Shown: positions 35,001 through 44,751, numbered from the stretch's first letter. The stretch: DNA of 64,000 nt from Actinacidiphila cocklensis (GCF_907177275.1 NZ_CAJSLV010000002.1:140545-204544), one strand, 5' to 3'. Program-made: numbers and translations. Notes: generated by a model from the sequence alone, not told the origin.

Positions 35001-35462
35001 CGTGTGACTCCATGCGTTCTTGCAGGGGTCGACCCGTGTACGGATCTGGGGCGACGGTGAATGCACGTGCAATCACCGGGAGTTATTAGGCGAGGCGTGT
35101 TCAAGCCATGTCAACGGTCACCCGCCGTGATGTTACGTGACCACGCGTTAGTGGTGTGAGCTGAACTACCCGTGAACGGACGGGAGTTCGTGGGGATTTC
35201 TGTGGGAATACGGTGTGAACCGCGCCGCGGCACTCACCGGTTGACGCATCAGTAAACCCCCTGCTTCCCACGTGACCCCGCTCGGGGCGTGAACACGTCA
35301 CGGCGGCAAGCCGCCAGGGGTCCGCATTGACCGGCGGATCATGCCGGTTGGAACTTTGTGCTGGTCAGTCTGCTTCCGCGCGTCCCCATCGCTCTGCGCC
35401 CATCCCCCCAGGATCCACCGATCAGCCGTGAGCCTCCGCTGTCGTCACTTTCTGGAGTCACC
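35001..35462. promoter_or_regulatory. shared intergenic region between the two S53 peptidase genes
   Basis: No gene is seen in these 462 bases. For copy A the minus strand has TTGACA (35109-35114) and TAATAA (35083-35088), spaced 20, longer than ideal. For copy B, TTGACC near 35329 is followed after 18 bases by GAACTT. Both genes use the same ribosome-site layout, GGAGTCAC just before a TTG start. Confidence 0.45.
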
Positions 35463-38400
35463 TTGCCAGCCCAACGCTCCTCCGCGGGCCGACCGCGCAC
35501 GCTGCGGCGCATAGCCGCCGCTGCGGTCCTCGCCGTCCTGGCGGTCCTGCTGCCCCAGCAGGCCCTTGCCGCACCACCGCCGGCCACCGCCACCGGGAAG
35601 GCGACCGCGGAACCGGCCTGCGGCACGCCCGCACCCGGCCACTTCACCTGCTTCACGCTCCGGCGCACCGACCACACCGCCGCGCTCGGCGTGCGGCGTG
35701 ACGCCGCCGGGTCCGCCCTGACGCCGGACGGCTACGCGCCCGCGGACCTGCGGTCGGCCTACGGCCTGCCGGCCGACGGCGGGGCCGGCGCGACGATCGC
35801 GATCGTCGACGCCTACGACAACCCGAACGCCGAGTCCGACCTCGCGATCTACCGCCAGCAGTACGGCCTGCCCGCCTGCACCGGCGACAACGGCTGCTTC
35901 CGCAAGGTCGACGAGCACGGCGGCACCGCCTACCCCGCGGCCGACGAGGGCTGGGCCGCCGAGATCTCGCTGGATCTGGACATGGTCTCGGCTGTCGCAC
36001 CGCAGGCTCACATCCTGCTGGTGGAGGCCGACGCGTCCGCGTCCGACGACCTGGGCACCGCGGTGAACACGGCCGTGTCCCTGGGCGCGAAGTACGTCTC
36101 CAACTCCTGGGGCGCGTACTACGACAGCACGGACAACCTGGCCTACGACGAGGCGTACTTCAACCACCCGGGCGTCGCGGTGGTCTTCAGCTCCGGCGAC
36201 GACGGCTACGGCGTCAGCTACCCGGCGTCGTCGCCCTACGTCACCGCGGTCGGGGGTACGTCGCTGGTCCGCGACGGCAGCGCCCGCGGCTGGGGCGAGT
36301 CCGTCTGGAACGGCGTGACCTACAACGCCGACGGACCGCACTGGGGCGCCACCGGCTCGGGCTGCTCGGACGTGGAACCCAAGCCGTCCTTCCAGTCCGG
36401 CGTCGACTGCCCCGGCCGCTCCGTCGCCGACGTCAGCGCGGTCGCCGACCCGGCCACCGGCGTGGCGGTCTACAACACCTTCTCCGACGGCGGCTGGAAC
36501 GTCTACGGCGGCACGTCCGCGTCGGCGCCGATCATCGCCGGCGTGTACGCGCTGGCCGGCACGCCGGTCGAGGGCACCTATCCCGCCTCGTACCCCTACC
36601 AGCAGCCGGGCGCGCTCAACGACGTCACGCGCGGCGACGACGCCAGCTGCTCCGACAGCTCGCTGTGCGGCTACGGCCCGGTGCCGGACTGCACGCCTGC
36701 GTTCACCTGCGCCGCGCAGCCCGGCTACGACGGCCCGACCGGCCTCGGCACGCCCATCGGAACGGCCGGCTTCAAGCCCGGCCCGCACGGCGCCGTCAGC
36801 GGCACCGTGACCGACGCGGCCACCGGGACAGCGATCTCCGGCGCCACCGTCAGCCTCGGCGACTACCGGGCGACCACCGACGCCCAGGGCCGCTACCGGC
36901 TCGACATCCCGGCGGGCTCCTACCCGTTGAGCGTCTCGGCGTTCGGGTTCGCGGACAAGGACCTCGGCCAGGTGCGCGTCGACGACGGCGCGGCGCTCAC
37001 CGAGGACGCCGGCCTGGCGGCCGTGCCCTCGCGGACGATCTCCGGCACGGTCAAGGACGGCGGGCAGCACGGCTGGGGCCTGTACGCGAAGCTCACCGTG
37101 GACGACGTGCCCGGGACGGTGTTCACCGACCCGGCCACCGGCCGCTACTCGGTGCGGGTTCCGATGAACAGGACCTACACCCTGCACGCGACCTCGCTCT
37201 ACCCCGGCTACCAGCCGGCTGACGCCACCGTCGCCGATGGCACCGGCCCCGACACCGTCGACCTCGCCCTGCCGGTCAACACCACGGGCGCGCTCCCGGC
37301 CGGCTACGAGCGGGACTACGGCGGCGGCGGTCTCGAGCCCTTCGCCACCGCCGCGACTCCCGGCGGCTGGACGATCAAGAACAACACCGCCGCCGGCGGC
37401 TGGCAGTTCGACGACCCGCTGAACCGGGGCAACCAGACCGGTGCGACCGGCCGCTTCGCGGAGGTCGACGACTACGCCCTCGGCTGGGCGGACGCCGACA
37501 CCGAACTCATCAGTCCCGCGTACGACTTCAGCGCACAGACCAAGCCCGAGCTGCAGTTCGACACCGCCCTGCCCTCGCTGTACCGGCTGGGCGACCTGAC
37601 CGCCGACGTCGACGCCAGCACCGACGGCGGCGCCACGTGGACCACGCTGTGGCACCACACCGACATCATCGGCGGCCCCTCGCACCAGGATGTGCCGCTG
37701 GACGCCTACGCCGGGAAGTCCTCGGTGCGGTTGCGATTCCACTTCACCGGCTCGCTCACCGGCATCTGGCAGATCGACGACGTCGCCGTGGGCACCCCGA
37801 CCGTGGTCACCCGGACCGGCGGGCTGCTCGTGGGCCGGGTGACCGACGCCAACACCGGTGCCGGCGTCCTCGGCGCGACGGTGAGCGGCGTCGCCGCCCC
37901 GTCCGACGCCGGCCGCAGCGTGGCCTCGCCGGGCGACCCGGCCGTCGCCGACGGCCTGTACTGGCTGTTCTCCAGCCGGACCGGCAAGCAGCAGTTCACC
38001 GCGGGCCTGCCGGGCTTCGGCTACCCGGCGGTCACCGCCAAGGCCGACGTGCGGCCCGGTGCGGTCACCTCGGCCGACTTCGCACTGCACCCCGCGCAGC
38101 TGCAGTACAGCGTCTCCGCGGTGAGTGCGAACGTGGCCTGGGCGGACAGCAGGACCGTCGACGTCAAGGTGCGCAACACCGGCGGCTCGCCCGCCACCTT
38201 CTCGCTCGGCGAGCAGAACCTGGCAGGTCCCAAGGCCGGCGCGGCCGGCCCCGCCGCGCGCAGAACGCCCACCACGCTGACCCCCGACACCCTGCTCGAC
38301 GCCGCGCAGGGTGCCACCTCCCCGCCGGCCGCGGCCGCGCAGGCCGGCGACGCGCCGGCCGACCAGGCGTGGCAGCCGCTCGCCGACCTGCCCGCCGGCT

Positions 38401-39713
38401 CCTTCGGCGGCGTCGCCGCCGTGGACCACGGCACGCTCTACGCCGGACTGGGCGAGTCGCCGGGCGGTGTGTGGAGCGGCTCCTTCAGCTCCTACGACGC
38501 GGCGACGGGCGGGTGGAAGACGCTCACCGGCCCCACGACCAAGCGCTTCGCCCCCGCCTACGGCTTCATCCGCGGCAAGCTGTACGTCACGAGCGGGCGT
38601 GACGCTGCGGGCAACCCGATTCCGGGCAGCGAGGTCTACGACCCGGCGACCGACACCTGGTCCCAGATCGCCGACGTGCCCACCGGCTACGGCGCGTCGG
38701 GCTCGGCTGTGGCGGGCGACAGGCTGTATGTCATCGGCGGCTGCGTCCAGCTCGGCTGCGGCTCCAACGACGTGCAGGTCTACGACCCGGCGACCGACAC
38801 CTGGTCGGCAGGTGCGCCCTACCCGGAACCGATCTCCTTCCCGGTGTGCGGTACCGCCGACGGGGTCGTCTACTGCTCGGGAGGGGTGTACCAGCCGAAC
38901 GGCCAGGCCCCGCAGGACACCGTCCACACCTACGCGCTCGACCCCTCGGGCACGTCCTGGCGCCGGGTCGCCGACGCCCCCACCGACCTCTGGGGCGCCA
39001 CCGGCACCGCGGCCGGCGGCAGGCTGCTGGTGGGCGGCGGCGCGCAGGTGAGCACCGGCGCGCTCACCAACGAGGCCCACGCCTACGATCCGGCCACCGA
39101 CTCCTGGTCGGCGCTGCCGAACCTGGCCGAGCCGGTGCTCGACGCGCAGTCCGCGCCGGGCTGGTACGCGATCGGCGGGACGAACGCCTACAGCGTCCCG
39201 CAGTCGTCGGTCCAGAAGCTGAGCGGCTACGACCAGCCGCACGCCGACGTGCCCTGGCTCACCGCATCGGCGGCGAAGCTGACGGTCAAGGGCGGCGCCT
39301 CGGTCACGGTGCGGCTGACGCTGGACGCCACGGCGATGACCTCGGCGGACGCGGGCACCCACCGGGCCGCGCTGATCGTCGACAGCGACACCCCGTACGG
39401 CTCGGTCTCGCTGCCGGTCGCCATGACGGTGGTCCCGCCCGCCGGATGGGGACTGCTGTCCGGCACGGTGACCGGCCCGCTCGCCGACGGAACGAGCGCG
39501 CCCCTGGCGGGCGCGGTCGTCGAGGTCGACTCCAGGAACGGCGACGTCTCCCTCACCTCGGGCCGCGACGGCACCTACGCGCTGTGGGTGCCGGCCAGGA
39601 ACAACCCGCTCACGGTCATCGTCGCGGCGACCGGCTACCGCCCGGCGACCCGCACCGTGCGCGTCGTCAAGGACGGTGCGGTGACGGCGGACTTCGCCCT
39701 GCTGCGCCAGTAG
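35463..39713 (+). CDS. giant secreted S53 (sedolisin-type) peptidase with kelch-like repeats, copy B
   Basis: The 1416-residue precursor has the same architecture as copy A: signal peptide (AAAAVLAVLAVLLPQQALA), S53 domain with Glu167 and Asp171 (AEISLDLDMVSAVAP), Asp246 (FSSGDDGYG) and Ser352 (GGTSASAPIIAG), regulatory-like beta domains, a jelly roll, kelch blades with EVYDPATDTWSQI-type repeats, and a terminal regulatory domain. It differs by small inserts, including one before the active Ser and a Cys-containing loop after the peptidase domain (DCTPAFTCAAQPG). The TTG at 35463 follows GGAGTCACC; no ATG or GTG in frame gives a signal peptide. Two hairpins follow the stop. Substrate is unknown. 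Confidence 0.85.
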   Translation: MPAQRSSAGRPRTLRRIAAAAVLAVLAVLLPQQALAAPPPATATGKATAEPACGTPAPGHFTCFTLRRTDHTAALGVRRDAAGSALTPDGYAPADLRSAYGLPADGGAGATIAIVDAYDNPNAESDLAIYRQQYGLPACTGDNGCFRKVDEHGGTAYPAADEGWAAEISLDLDMVSAVAPQAHILLVEADASASDDLGTAVNTAVSLGAKYVSNSWGAYYDSTDNLAYDEAYFNHPGVAVVFSSGDDGYGVSYPASSPYVTAVGGTSLVRDGSARGWGESVWNGVTYNADGPHWGATGSGCSDVEPKPSFQSGVDCPGRSVADVSAVADPATGVAVYNTFSDGGWNVYGGTSASAPIIAGVYALAGTPVEGTYPASYPYQQPGALNDVTRGDDASCSDSSLCGYGPVPDCTPAFTCAAQPGYDGPTGLGTPIGTAGFKPGPHGAVSGTVTDAATGTAISGATVSLGDYRATTDAQGRYRLDIPAGSYPLSVSAFGFADKDLGQVRVDDGAALTEDAGLAAVPSRTISGTVKDGGQHGWGLYAKLTVDDVPGTVFTDPATGRYSVRVPMNRTYTLHATSLYPGYQPADATVADGTGPDTVDLALPVNTTGALPAGYERDYGGGGLEPFATAATPGGWTIKNNTAAGGWQFDDPLNRGNQTGATGRFAEVDDYALGWADADTELISPAYDFSAQTKPELQFDTALPSLYRLGDLTADVDASTDGGATWTTLWHHTDIIGGPSHQDVPLDAYAGKSSVRLRFHFTGSLTGIWQIDDVAVGTPTVVTRTGGLLVGRVTDANTGAGVLGATVSGVAAPSDAGRSVASPGDPAVADGLYWLFSSRTGKQQFTAGLPGFGYPAVTAKADVRPGAVTSADFALHPAQLQYSVSAVSANVAWADSRTVDVKVRNTGGSPATFSLGEQNLAGPKAGAAGPAARRTPTTLTPDTLLDAAQGATSPPAAAAQAGDAPADQAWQPLADLPAGSFGGVAAVDHGTLYAGLGESPGGVWSGSFSSYDAATGGWKTLTGPTTKRFAPAYGFIRGKLYVTSGRDAAGNPIPGSEVYDPATDTWSQIADVPTGYGASGSAVAGDRLYVIGGCVQLGCGSNDVQVYDPATDTWSAGAPYPEPISFPVCGTADGVVYCSGGVYQPNGQAPQDTVHTYALDPSGTSWRRVADAPTDLWGATGTAAGGRLLVGGGAQVSTGALTNEAHAYDPATDSWSALPNLAEPVLDAQSAPGWYAIGGTNAYSVPQSSVQKLSGYDQPHADVPWLTASAAKLTVKGGASVTVRLTLDATAMTSADAGTHRAALIVDSDTPYGSVSLPVAMTVVPPAGWGLLSGTVTGPLADGTSAPLAGAVVEVDSRNGDVSLTSGRDGTYALWVPARNNPLTVIVAATGYRPATRTVRVVKDGAVTADFALLRQ

Positions 39714-39719
39714 CGGTGC

Positions 39720-39788
39720 CCGGCGGCCGCACCGCGGTGCGGCCGCCGGCGCATGTCCGCCGGACGGTCCGGCAACCGGACCGTCCGG
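39720..39788. terminator. double hairpin between convergent genes
   Basis: Two perfect inverted repeats stand in series: 13-base arms at 39720-39749 around CGCG, and 13-base arms at 39760-39788 around CAA. They separate the plus-strand S53 gene from the minus-strand LuxR-type gene and can end transcription from both sides. Confidence 0.75.
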
Positions 39789-39837
39789 CACGTGGTCCGG
39801 TCCCCGCACGCCACGGCAGGCGGGGACCGGCCAGGAC

Positions 39838-40866
39838 TCAGCGCTCCGGTGCCCGCCCGTCGGCGCCTGCGGCGCCCCTCGGCGGTTCGGGAAGCCACCA
39901 GCCGCGGCTGGCGGCGAGCACCCCGGCCTGGAACCGGCTGGCGGCGCCGAGCCGGGTGAGCAGCGCCTGCACCCTGCGCTGCACCGTGCGGTGGCCGATG
40001 CCGAGCTGGCGTGCGATGGTCTCGTCCGGCATCCCCATCGCCAGCATCGAGATGATCCGCCGCTCCTCGTCGTTGACGAACTCGTCCTCGCCGACCGGCG
40101 CGATGCGTCCCGGCATGTACGGCTGCGCCTGCGCCCAGAGCGACTCGAACAGCGTGGACAACGCGTCGAGCAGCGCCGAGGGGTGGACCAGGATGCACGC
40201 GTCGAGCACCTGCGGGGTGGCCATCAGCGGGATCAGCGCCGCCTGGTCGTCCGCGATGATCAGCTTCATCGGCGCCTCGGGCACGAAACGCACCTCCTCG
40301 CCCGCGGCGATGTCCTCCTCCGCCCGCTCCATCGCGCCGGGGATGTTGAGGCTGTCGCGGGCGTGGATGAACCGGCTGCGCACGCCGCGACTGGTGATCA
40401 CGGCCGCGGAATTGACACGTGCGCCGTCGCGGGCCTCGGCGTAGGGCGGCGCGTCGATGCCGCGGATCTCCTTCTCCGCGAGGTTGAACAGCTGCTGCCC
40501 GCAGCGGGCGACGCCGTCACGGCCGTTGATGACCTGGATCAGCGAGGTCGAGTCGCGGTCCCGGCGCGCGTCGCGGTGCCGCTCGGTCAGAAGGTCGGTC
40601 AGGGCGCGCACCCGGCGGATGTCCCGCTCCCTGGCCAGCATGAGCACCTCCAGGGCGTGCCCGGGTGGCAGCGCCGTGTAGCAGGCCGGGCTGCCGGGCA
40701 GCCGGGATACCAGCCCGCCGTCCTCCAACCGGACCATGGCCGCGGCCACCGCGTCCGGCTCGATGCCGGTGCGGCGGGCCAATTCCTCGATGGGCAGGGG
40801 CAGGTTGTCGACGAGGACGAAATACAGCGTTTCGGTTGGCTGATCCAGACCGAGAACTTCCAGCAT
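39838..40866 (-). CDS. TrmB/LuxR-type transcriptional regulator
   Basis: The 342-residue protein starts with a TrmB-like winged helix (ETLYFVLVDNLPLPIEELAR, then MVRLEDGGLVSRLPGSPACY). A central domain has a FIHARDSLNIPG segment like the PLD-type sensor of related regulators, and the end is a LuxR helix-turn-helix (NDEERRIISMLAMGMPDETI, RQLGIGHRTVQRRVQALL). Such proteins respond to unknown ligands. The ATG at 40866 follows GGAGG by five bases. An eight-base inverted repeat lies just upstream and may be its own operator. Confidence 0.88.
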   Translation of the reverse strand: MLEVLGLDQPTETLYFVLVDNLPLPIEELARRTGIEPDAVAAAMVRLEDGGLVSRLPGSPACYTALPPGHALEVLMLARERDIRRVRALTDLLTERHRDARRDRDSTSLIQVINGRDGVARCGQQLFNLAEKEIRGIDAPPYAEARDGARVNSAAVITSRGVRSRFIHARDSLNIPGAMERAEEDIAAGEEVRFVPEAPMKLIIADDQAALIPLMATPQVLDACILVHPSALLDALSTLFESLWAQAQPYMPGRIAPVGEDEFVNDEERRIISMLAMGMPDETIARQLGIGHRTVQRRVQALLTRLGAASRFQAGVLAASRGWWLPEPPRGAAGADGRAPER

Positions 40867-40877
40867 GGCCACCTCCG

Positions 40878-40908
40878 ACCAAACGTTAGCCCAAGGAGAC
40901 CGTTTGGT
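40878..40908. promoter_or_regulatory. inverted repeat upstream of the LuxR-type regulator
   Basis: ACCAAACG (40878-40885) and CGTTTGGT (40901-40908) form perfect arms 15 bases apart, ending 12 bases before the start codon. Autoregulation is the simplest reading. Confidence 0.5.
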
Positions 40909-41050
40909 TGAAGGCGAGACCTTTGGACGTGATCCCTGGTGGGCGGCGGCGGGCGGCCCCCGGCGGCCGGCGGTGCGGGCTCAGCACGCCCGGAATCGGG
41001 CTCGCCCGTCGCACGGAGCCGCCGCCCGCAACCGGCTCACCGGCCCGCGG

Positions 41051-41629
41051 TCACGAGAGGCCGGACAGCACCGCGGGCCGGTCGAGGACCATCTCGACCT
41101 CCCTCTTGGCGGGATCGTCCTTCATCGGGGCGGTCACCCCGGAGCGCACGAATCCGAACCGCCGGTAGAAACCCTCGGCCCGCACGTTGTCCTCGTGGAC
41201 GTACAACCGCACCCGCGCCACCTGCGCGACGGAGACGGCCCACTCGACGGCCGCCTCGAAGAGCGCGTCGATCGCTCCGCTCCCGCGGAATTCGGAGCGC
41301 ACGAACACGCCGACAAGGTGCGCCTGGCGCTGCTGGACGGGCACGCCGAACACGTCGTCGCCGCCCGCCTCCTCGACCAGCACGGTCACCGTGCCGCCCC
41401 AGACCCCGCCCGGCCCCTCGGCCACGAACTGCCGCACCCGCGTCCCGCCGGCCGCCCCCTCGGCCCGCTGCCGCCAGAAGGACTCCGGCTCCGCGACCGC
41501 CCGCTCGTACGTCTCGAGAAAGGCGATCGGGGCCGCCGCATCCTGCAGCGCGAGGAGCCGCAGCTCCTTCACCTGGGGCCACTCGTCGGCATGGATCGGG
41601 CGAACGGCGTCGCGCCACGGCTGGTTCAT
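41051..41629 (-). CDS. GNAT-family N-acetyltransferase
   Basis: The 192-residue protein shows VFVRSEFRGSGAIDALFEAA (acetyl-CoA loop) and LYVHEDNVRAEGFYRRFGFV, typical of GNAT enzymes acting on small molecules or peptides. The start at ATG 41629 is taken for its AGGG upstream; an earlier in-frame start at 41656 adds nine residues without support. No linked gene suggests a substrate. Confidence 0.85.
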   Translation of the reverse strand: MNQPWRDAVRPIHADEWPQVKELRLLALQDAAAPIAFLETYERAVAEPESFWRQRAEGAAGGTRVRQFVAEGPGGVWGGTVTVLVEEAGGDDVFGVPVQQRQAHLVGVFVRSEFRGSGAIDALFEAAVEWAVSVAQVARVRLYVHEDNVRAEGFYRRFGFVRSGVTAPMKDDPAKREVEMVLDRPAVLSGLS

Positions 41630-41746
41630 GCGGCCGACCCTACGGCAGGGCCACACCGTGGCACCACGCCATTTCCGCAGGTCCGCGCCCGCTCTCGCGC
41701 CGGGCAGGGTGCCCTCGGCGGCTCCGGGCGCGGGCTCACCTCTCGA

Positions 41747-43258
41747 TCAGGCGTGGTCCTCCGGCACCCAGCTGCCGTGGAAGCCCAGCGGGACGGGCCG
41801 TGGCAGGTGGATACGGGCAAGCGGGGGCGCCGTGAAGTCCTGTGCCGCGAGCACGACCAGGTCGGCGGCGCCGCGGTCCGGGTTGTGGACGTAGGCGAGC
41901 ACGTAACCGTCGTCCTCGGCACCGGCGTTGTCGCGCGCGGGAACGAAGACCGCCTCGCTCGCGGGCGAGTTGCGTGGGAAGTGGTGCACCTGGCTGGTGC
42001 CGAGCAGCAGGTCGTGCTTGATCAGCGCATTGCCGAAGGAGGTGTCCGGCGGCACCCCGTCCAGCGTCTCGTACGCCCGCCACATCTCGCCGGCCGTCGC
42101 CGCGTAGCCGTAGCGGTGCCTGCGGGAGACCAACTCCTCGCGCACCCGCGGGAATTCCTGCGGCCGGTCGTCCACGACCGACGTCCGCAGCCGGCCGTGG
42201 CCCAGGTCGACCGTCCAGCGGTGCAGCTTCGGCGTACCGGTCGCCGACGGGCCGTCGCAGCCGCGGCCCGCGGCGAAGAAGGGGGAGGGGAAGCCGACGA
42301 AGTCGACCACCACCGAGCCGCCGTCGTCGTAGGCGTTCAGGGTGTGCGAGTAGTACGTGCCGGGGTCCGCGTCGAACCAGCGCACCGGGCCGCCCTCCCG
42401 GCGCATCACCCCGATCCGGGCCGGGTGGTGCTCGTTCCACACGTACGGCACCAGCGCTCCGGCCTCGGCCGCCGCCATGTCGAACGTCACCGGGGTGTCG
42501 AACAGCACCACGTAGCGGCCGGTGAGCGCGAAGTCGTGCATCATCGGGCTGTCGGCCACCGGGATCCTGGTGGTCCGCGCCACCGTCCCCGTACGGTCGA
42601 TCACGACATGCCGCACGTGGTCCCACGTCGGGTAGTAGGTGACCGCGTGCAACTCGTCGCGCTGCGCGTCGTATTTGGTGTGCGCGGTGAAGGCCTCGCT
42701 CAGCGACCCGCCGAAGTCGTACGTGCCGGTCGTCCGCAGTTCGCCGTCCAGTTCGTACGGCATCGGCCCGCTCTCCTGCAGGGCCAGCACCCGGCCTTTG
42801 TAGGGGATCACATGGGTGTTGTTCGCGAAGTCGTTGTCCGGAACCGGACCTTGGCAGGGCTCGCCGAGGCGGGCCGTCACCGACGCGGAGCGCACCCAGC
42901 GGTTGCGGTACCACTCCGCCCGGCCATCGCGCAGCCGCACCCCGTGCACCATGCCGTCGCCGAGCATCCAATGGTGCAGGCTCGGGTCCTCCAGGCCGAG
43001 CGGGTTGGGGCCGTTGCGCAGGTAGCGGCCGTTCAGTTCGTGCGGGATGCGCCCGGTGACCGGCAGGTCGTAGGCCGTCACCTCTTCCGTCACCGGGGTG
43101 AACGCGCCGTGCAGGAAGGGGTAGTTGCCGCCTCCGCCTCCGCCCGCGGCCTGTCCGGCCGCCGCTGCCGTGGGCATCCGCAGCGCCCCCAGACCGCCGG
43201 CTGCCGCCAGCGCCGCCGCTGTGCCGCGCAGTGCGCCCCGTCGGGTGAATTCCGCCAT
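41747..43258 (-). CDS. carotenoid cleavage dioxygenase family protein, exported
   Basis: The 503-residue protein begins with a Tat-like signal (FTRRGALRGTAAALAAAGG). It then follows the RPE65/carotenoid oxygenase seven-blade fold: GRYLRNGPNPLG at the N-terminus and the four iron-binding His positions in TWDHVRHVV, MMHDFALTG, NEHHPARIG and the final GFHGSWVPEDHA. These enzymes split carotenoids or stilbenes with oxygen. No carotenoid biosynthesis gene is nearby. The ATG at 43258 gives the signal peptide directly; the frame runs on upstream into the BrkB gene region. Confidence 0.88.
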   Translation of the reverse strand: MAEFTRRGALRGTAAALAAAGGLGALRMPTAAAAGQAAGGGGGGNYPFLHGAFTPVTEEVTAYDLPVTGRIPHELNGRYLRNGPNPLGLEDPSLHHWMLGDGMVHGVRLRDGRAEWYRNRWVRSASVTARLGEPCQGPVPDNDFANNTHVIPYKGRVLALQESGPMPYELDGELRTTGTYDFGGSLSEAFTAHTKYDAQRDELHAVTYYPTWDHVRHVVIDRTGTVARTTRIPVADSPMMHDFALTGRYVVLFDTPVTFDMAAAEAGALVPYVWNEHHPARIGVMRREGGPVRWFDADPGTYYSHTLNAYDDGGSVVVDFVGFPSPFFAAGRGCDGPSATGTPKLHRWTVDLGHGRLRTSVVDDRPQEFPRVREELVSRRHRYGYAATAGEMWRAYETLDGVPPDTSFGNALIKHDLLLGTSQVHHFPRNSPASEAVFVPARDNAGAEDDGYVLAYVHNPDRGAADLVVLAAQDFTAPPLARIHLPRPVPLGFHGSWVPEDHA

Positions 43259-43434
43259 GGCCTGGAACCCCGTTCCGTCCTGGTGCGGCCGACCGCGGGT
43301 CGCGGCGCCGTCCCCATGAGGCTCCCGTGGCCGCACCCCTGCGGTCACTCCCGCCACCGCCCGTGCGTGCCCGGGGGAAACCCCCACCCCGGAGGGGGTC
43401 AAGGATGGCTCCCACCCGGCGGCTGCGCACGCGC

Positions 43435-44274
43435 TCATGTGTTGCCCGCCCGGCCATGCGACGTGTGGCGTTCGTGCAGAACCCGTCCGAGGACCGCGCC
43501 GCCGTAGACGACGAATCCGACGCCGGTGAGCCAGGACTGGACGACCAGGATCGTGCCCACCGGCCCGTAGGTCACGGCGTTCGAGGCGATCAGGGGGGAG
43601 AAGACGAGACCCGAGAAGATCCGCAGGCCGATCAGCCCGAGTGTCGTCGCCACCGCCCCGGGCAGCAGCGCCCGCCAGCTCACGCGTCCGACGAGCAGGA
43701 ACCGCTGGGACCACCAGAAGAAGAGCAGGGAGACGACGACCGTGGCCACCGCCCCGAGGCCTTCTTCGGCAATGGCCGAGCCGTGGCCGAGCGCCGCGAC
43801 AGAGACCAGGAGGTAGGCGACGAATGCCGCCAGCCAGATGACGTGGCGCCACAAGGAGTGCCAGTGGGCCGCCTTGAGTCCCCACCCCTTCTCATATCCC
43901 GTCTGAAGTGCCGTTCCGAAGGTGAGACCGAACGCGGCGAGCACGGCGAGGCCGAACGCCGTGGTGCGGCGCAGCGCCTGCGCGGGATTGACGACCACCT
44001 CGGCGATGCGTTCCTGGGACGAGGAGGACAGGCCCAGAACGCGCCCCAGGAACTTCCCCGCGCCCAGGCCGCTGTGGGGGTCGACGGCGCCGACCAGGGT
44101 CACCAGGGGCAGCAGGGTGAGCAGACTCAGGGCAGCGAAGCTCAGCGCCCGTGACATCAGTTCCATCTCGACGCCCCGGCGCACCACCAGTGCGGCAGAG
44201 GACGAGTCCCAGCGGCTCTTCCACCGGCGCCATCTGCGTCCTCGTCGGGATACGGCCTCGTCCTCGTGACTCAC
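43435..44274 (-). CDS. YihY/BrkB-type membrane protein
   Basis: The 279-residue protein has six membrane segments and the family signatures ALSFAALSLLTLLPLVTLVG near the N-terminus and GVGFVVYGGAVLGRVLHE near the end. Family members are inner-membrane proteins of uncertain function, once called ribonuclease BN by mistake. It is 176 bases upstream of the carotenoid oxygenase gene on the same strand, but no operon link is evident. Confidence 0.85.
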   Translation of the reverse strand: MSHEDEAVSRRGRRWRRWKSRWDSSSAALVVRRGVEMELMSRALSFAALSLLTLLPLVTLVGAVDPHSGLGAGKFLGRVLGLSSSSQERIAEVVVNPAQALRRTTAFGLAVLAAFGLTFGTALQTGYEKGWGLKAAHWHSLWRHVIWLAAFVAYLLVSVAALGHGSAIAEEGLGAVATVVVSLLFFWWSQRFLLVGRVSWRALLPGAVATTLGLIGLRIFSGLVFSPLIASNAVTYGPVGTILVVQSWLTGVGFVVYGGAVLGRVLHERHTSHGRAGNT

Positions 44275-44360
44275 CCCCTCTTCTTATCCCGTTGCCCATG
44301 CCCGCTCCCCCCGTCGACACGAGGACTTGCCGGTCACGGGTACACCAATGGCCCGGGGGA

Positions 44361-44513
44361 GGGGGAGCGCAACTGGCCCGTGCGCGCTCCCCCCTGCGAG
44401 CCCAGTGCGCCCTGGTGGGTCCGCCTGACGCGTGCAACGCTCGAAGGGCCTCACCTCAAGAGTGGGCTGGGCCGGGTCGCATGTGCGATTCGGTGGCTGG
44501 GGGTCGCCGAATC
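44361..44513 (+). promoter_or_regulatory. two inverted repeats upstream of the small TTA-containing ORF
   Basis: GGGGGAGCGC (44361-44370) pairs with GCGCTCCCCC (44384-44393). Further on GATTCGG (44487-44493) pairs with CCGAATC (44507-44513). The second has operator-like spacing and lies about 45 bases before the small ORF. Confidence 0.4.
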
Positions 44514-44557
44514 ACCCGGTCGACCCGGCTCATTGAGGAAAAGAGATGAGGTGATGA

Positions 44558-44683
44558 ATGGTGGAAAAGGAACCTGCCCGCAGGCGTATGGGCCCGGTCC
44601 AGGAGTTAGCCAAACGGCTAGGCGTTGCCTTGAGTGCGCGAATGCTCTGGACGCTCGCCGTAAGGCTGATCGACCACCACTAG
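44558..44683 (+). CDS. 41-residue small protein with a TTA codon
   Basis: A short frame (starts MVEKEPARRRMGPV, ends MLWTLAVRLIDHH) follows GAGGTGATGA directly. The middle is an amphipathic helix (QELAKRLGVALSARM). Codon 17 is TTA (44606-44608), the rare leucine codon read by the bldA tRNA, so translation could be tied to development. A strong terminator follows 69 bases downstream. Third-position GC is only moderate, so this could instead be a non-coding RNA. Confidence 0.4.
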   Translation: MVEKEPARRRMGPVQELAKRLGVALSARMLWTLAVRLIDHH

Positions 44684-44751
44684 GGAGCGGTGTTCGCACC
44701 GTCGGACACTTCGGAGCAACCCCCAGGCCCCGAAGCGAACGGAATCCCGAG

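Noticed and set aside
35445-39809. 1454-codon minus-strand frame opposite S53 copy B
   Set aside because: Arg/Gly/Val-rich shadow; the plus frame has a signal peptide, catalytic residues and kelch repeats.
40838-40855. TGGCTGATCCAGACCGAG as a second DasR site
   Set aside because: It matches only half of the dre palindrome and lies inside the coding region of the LuxR-type gene.
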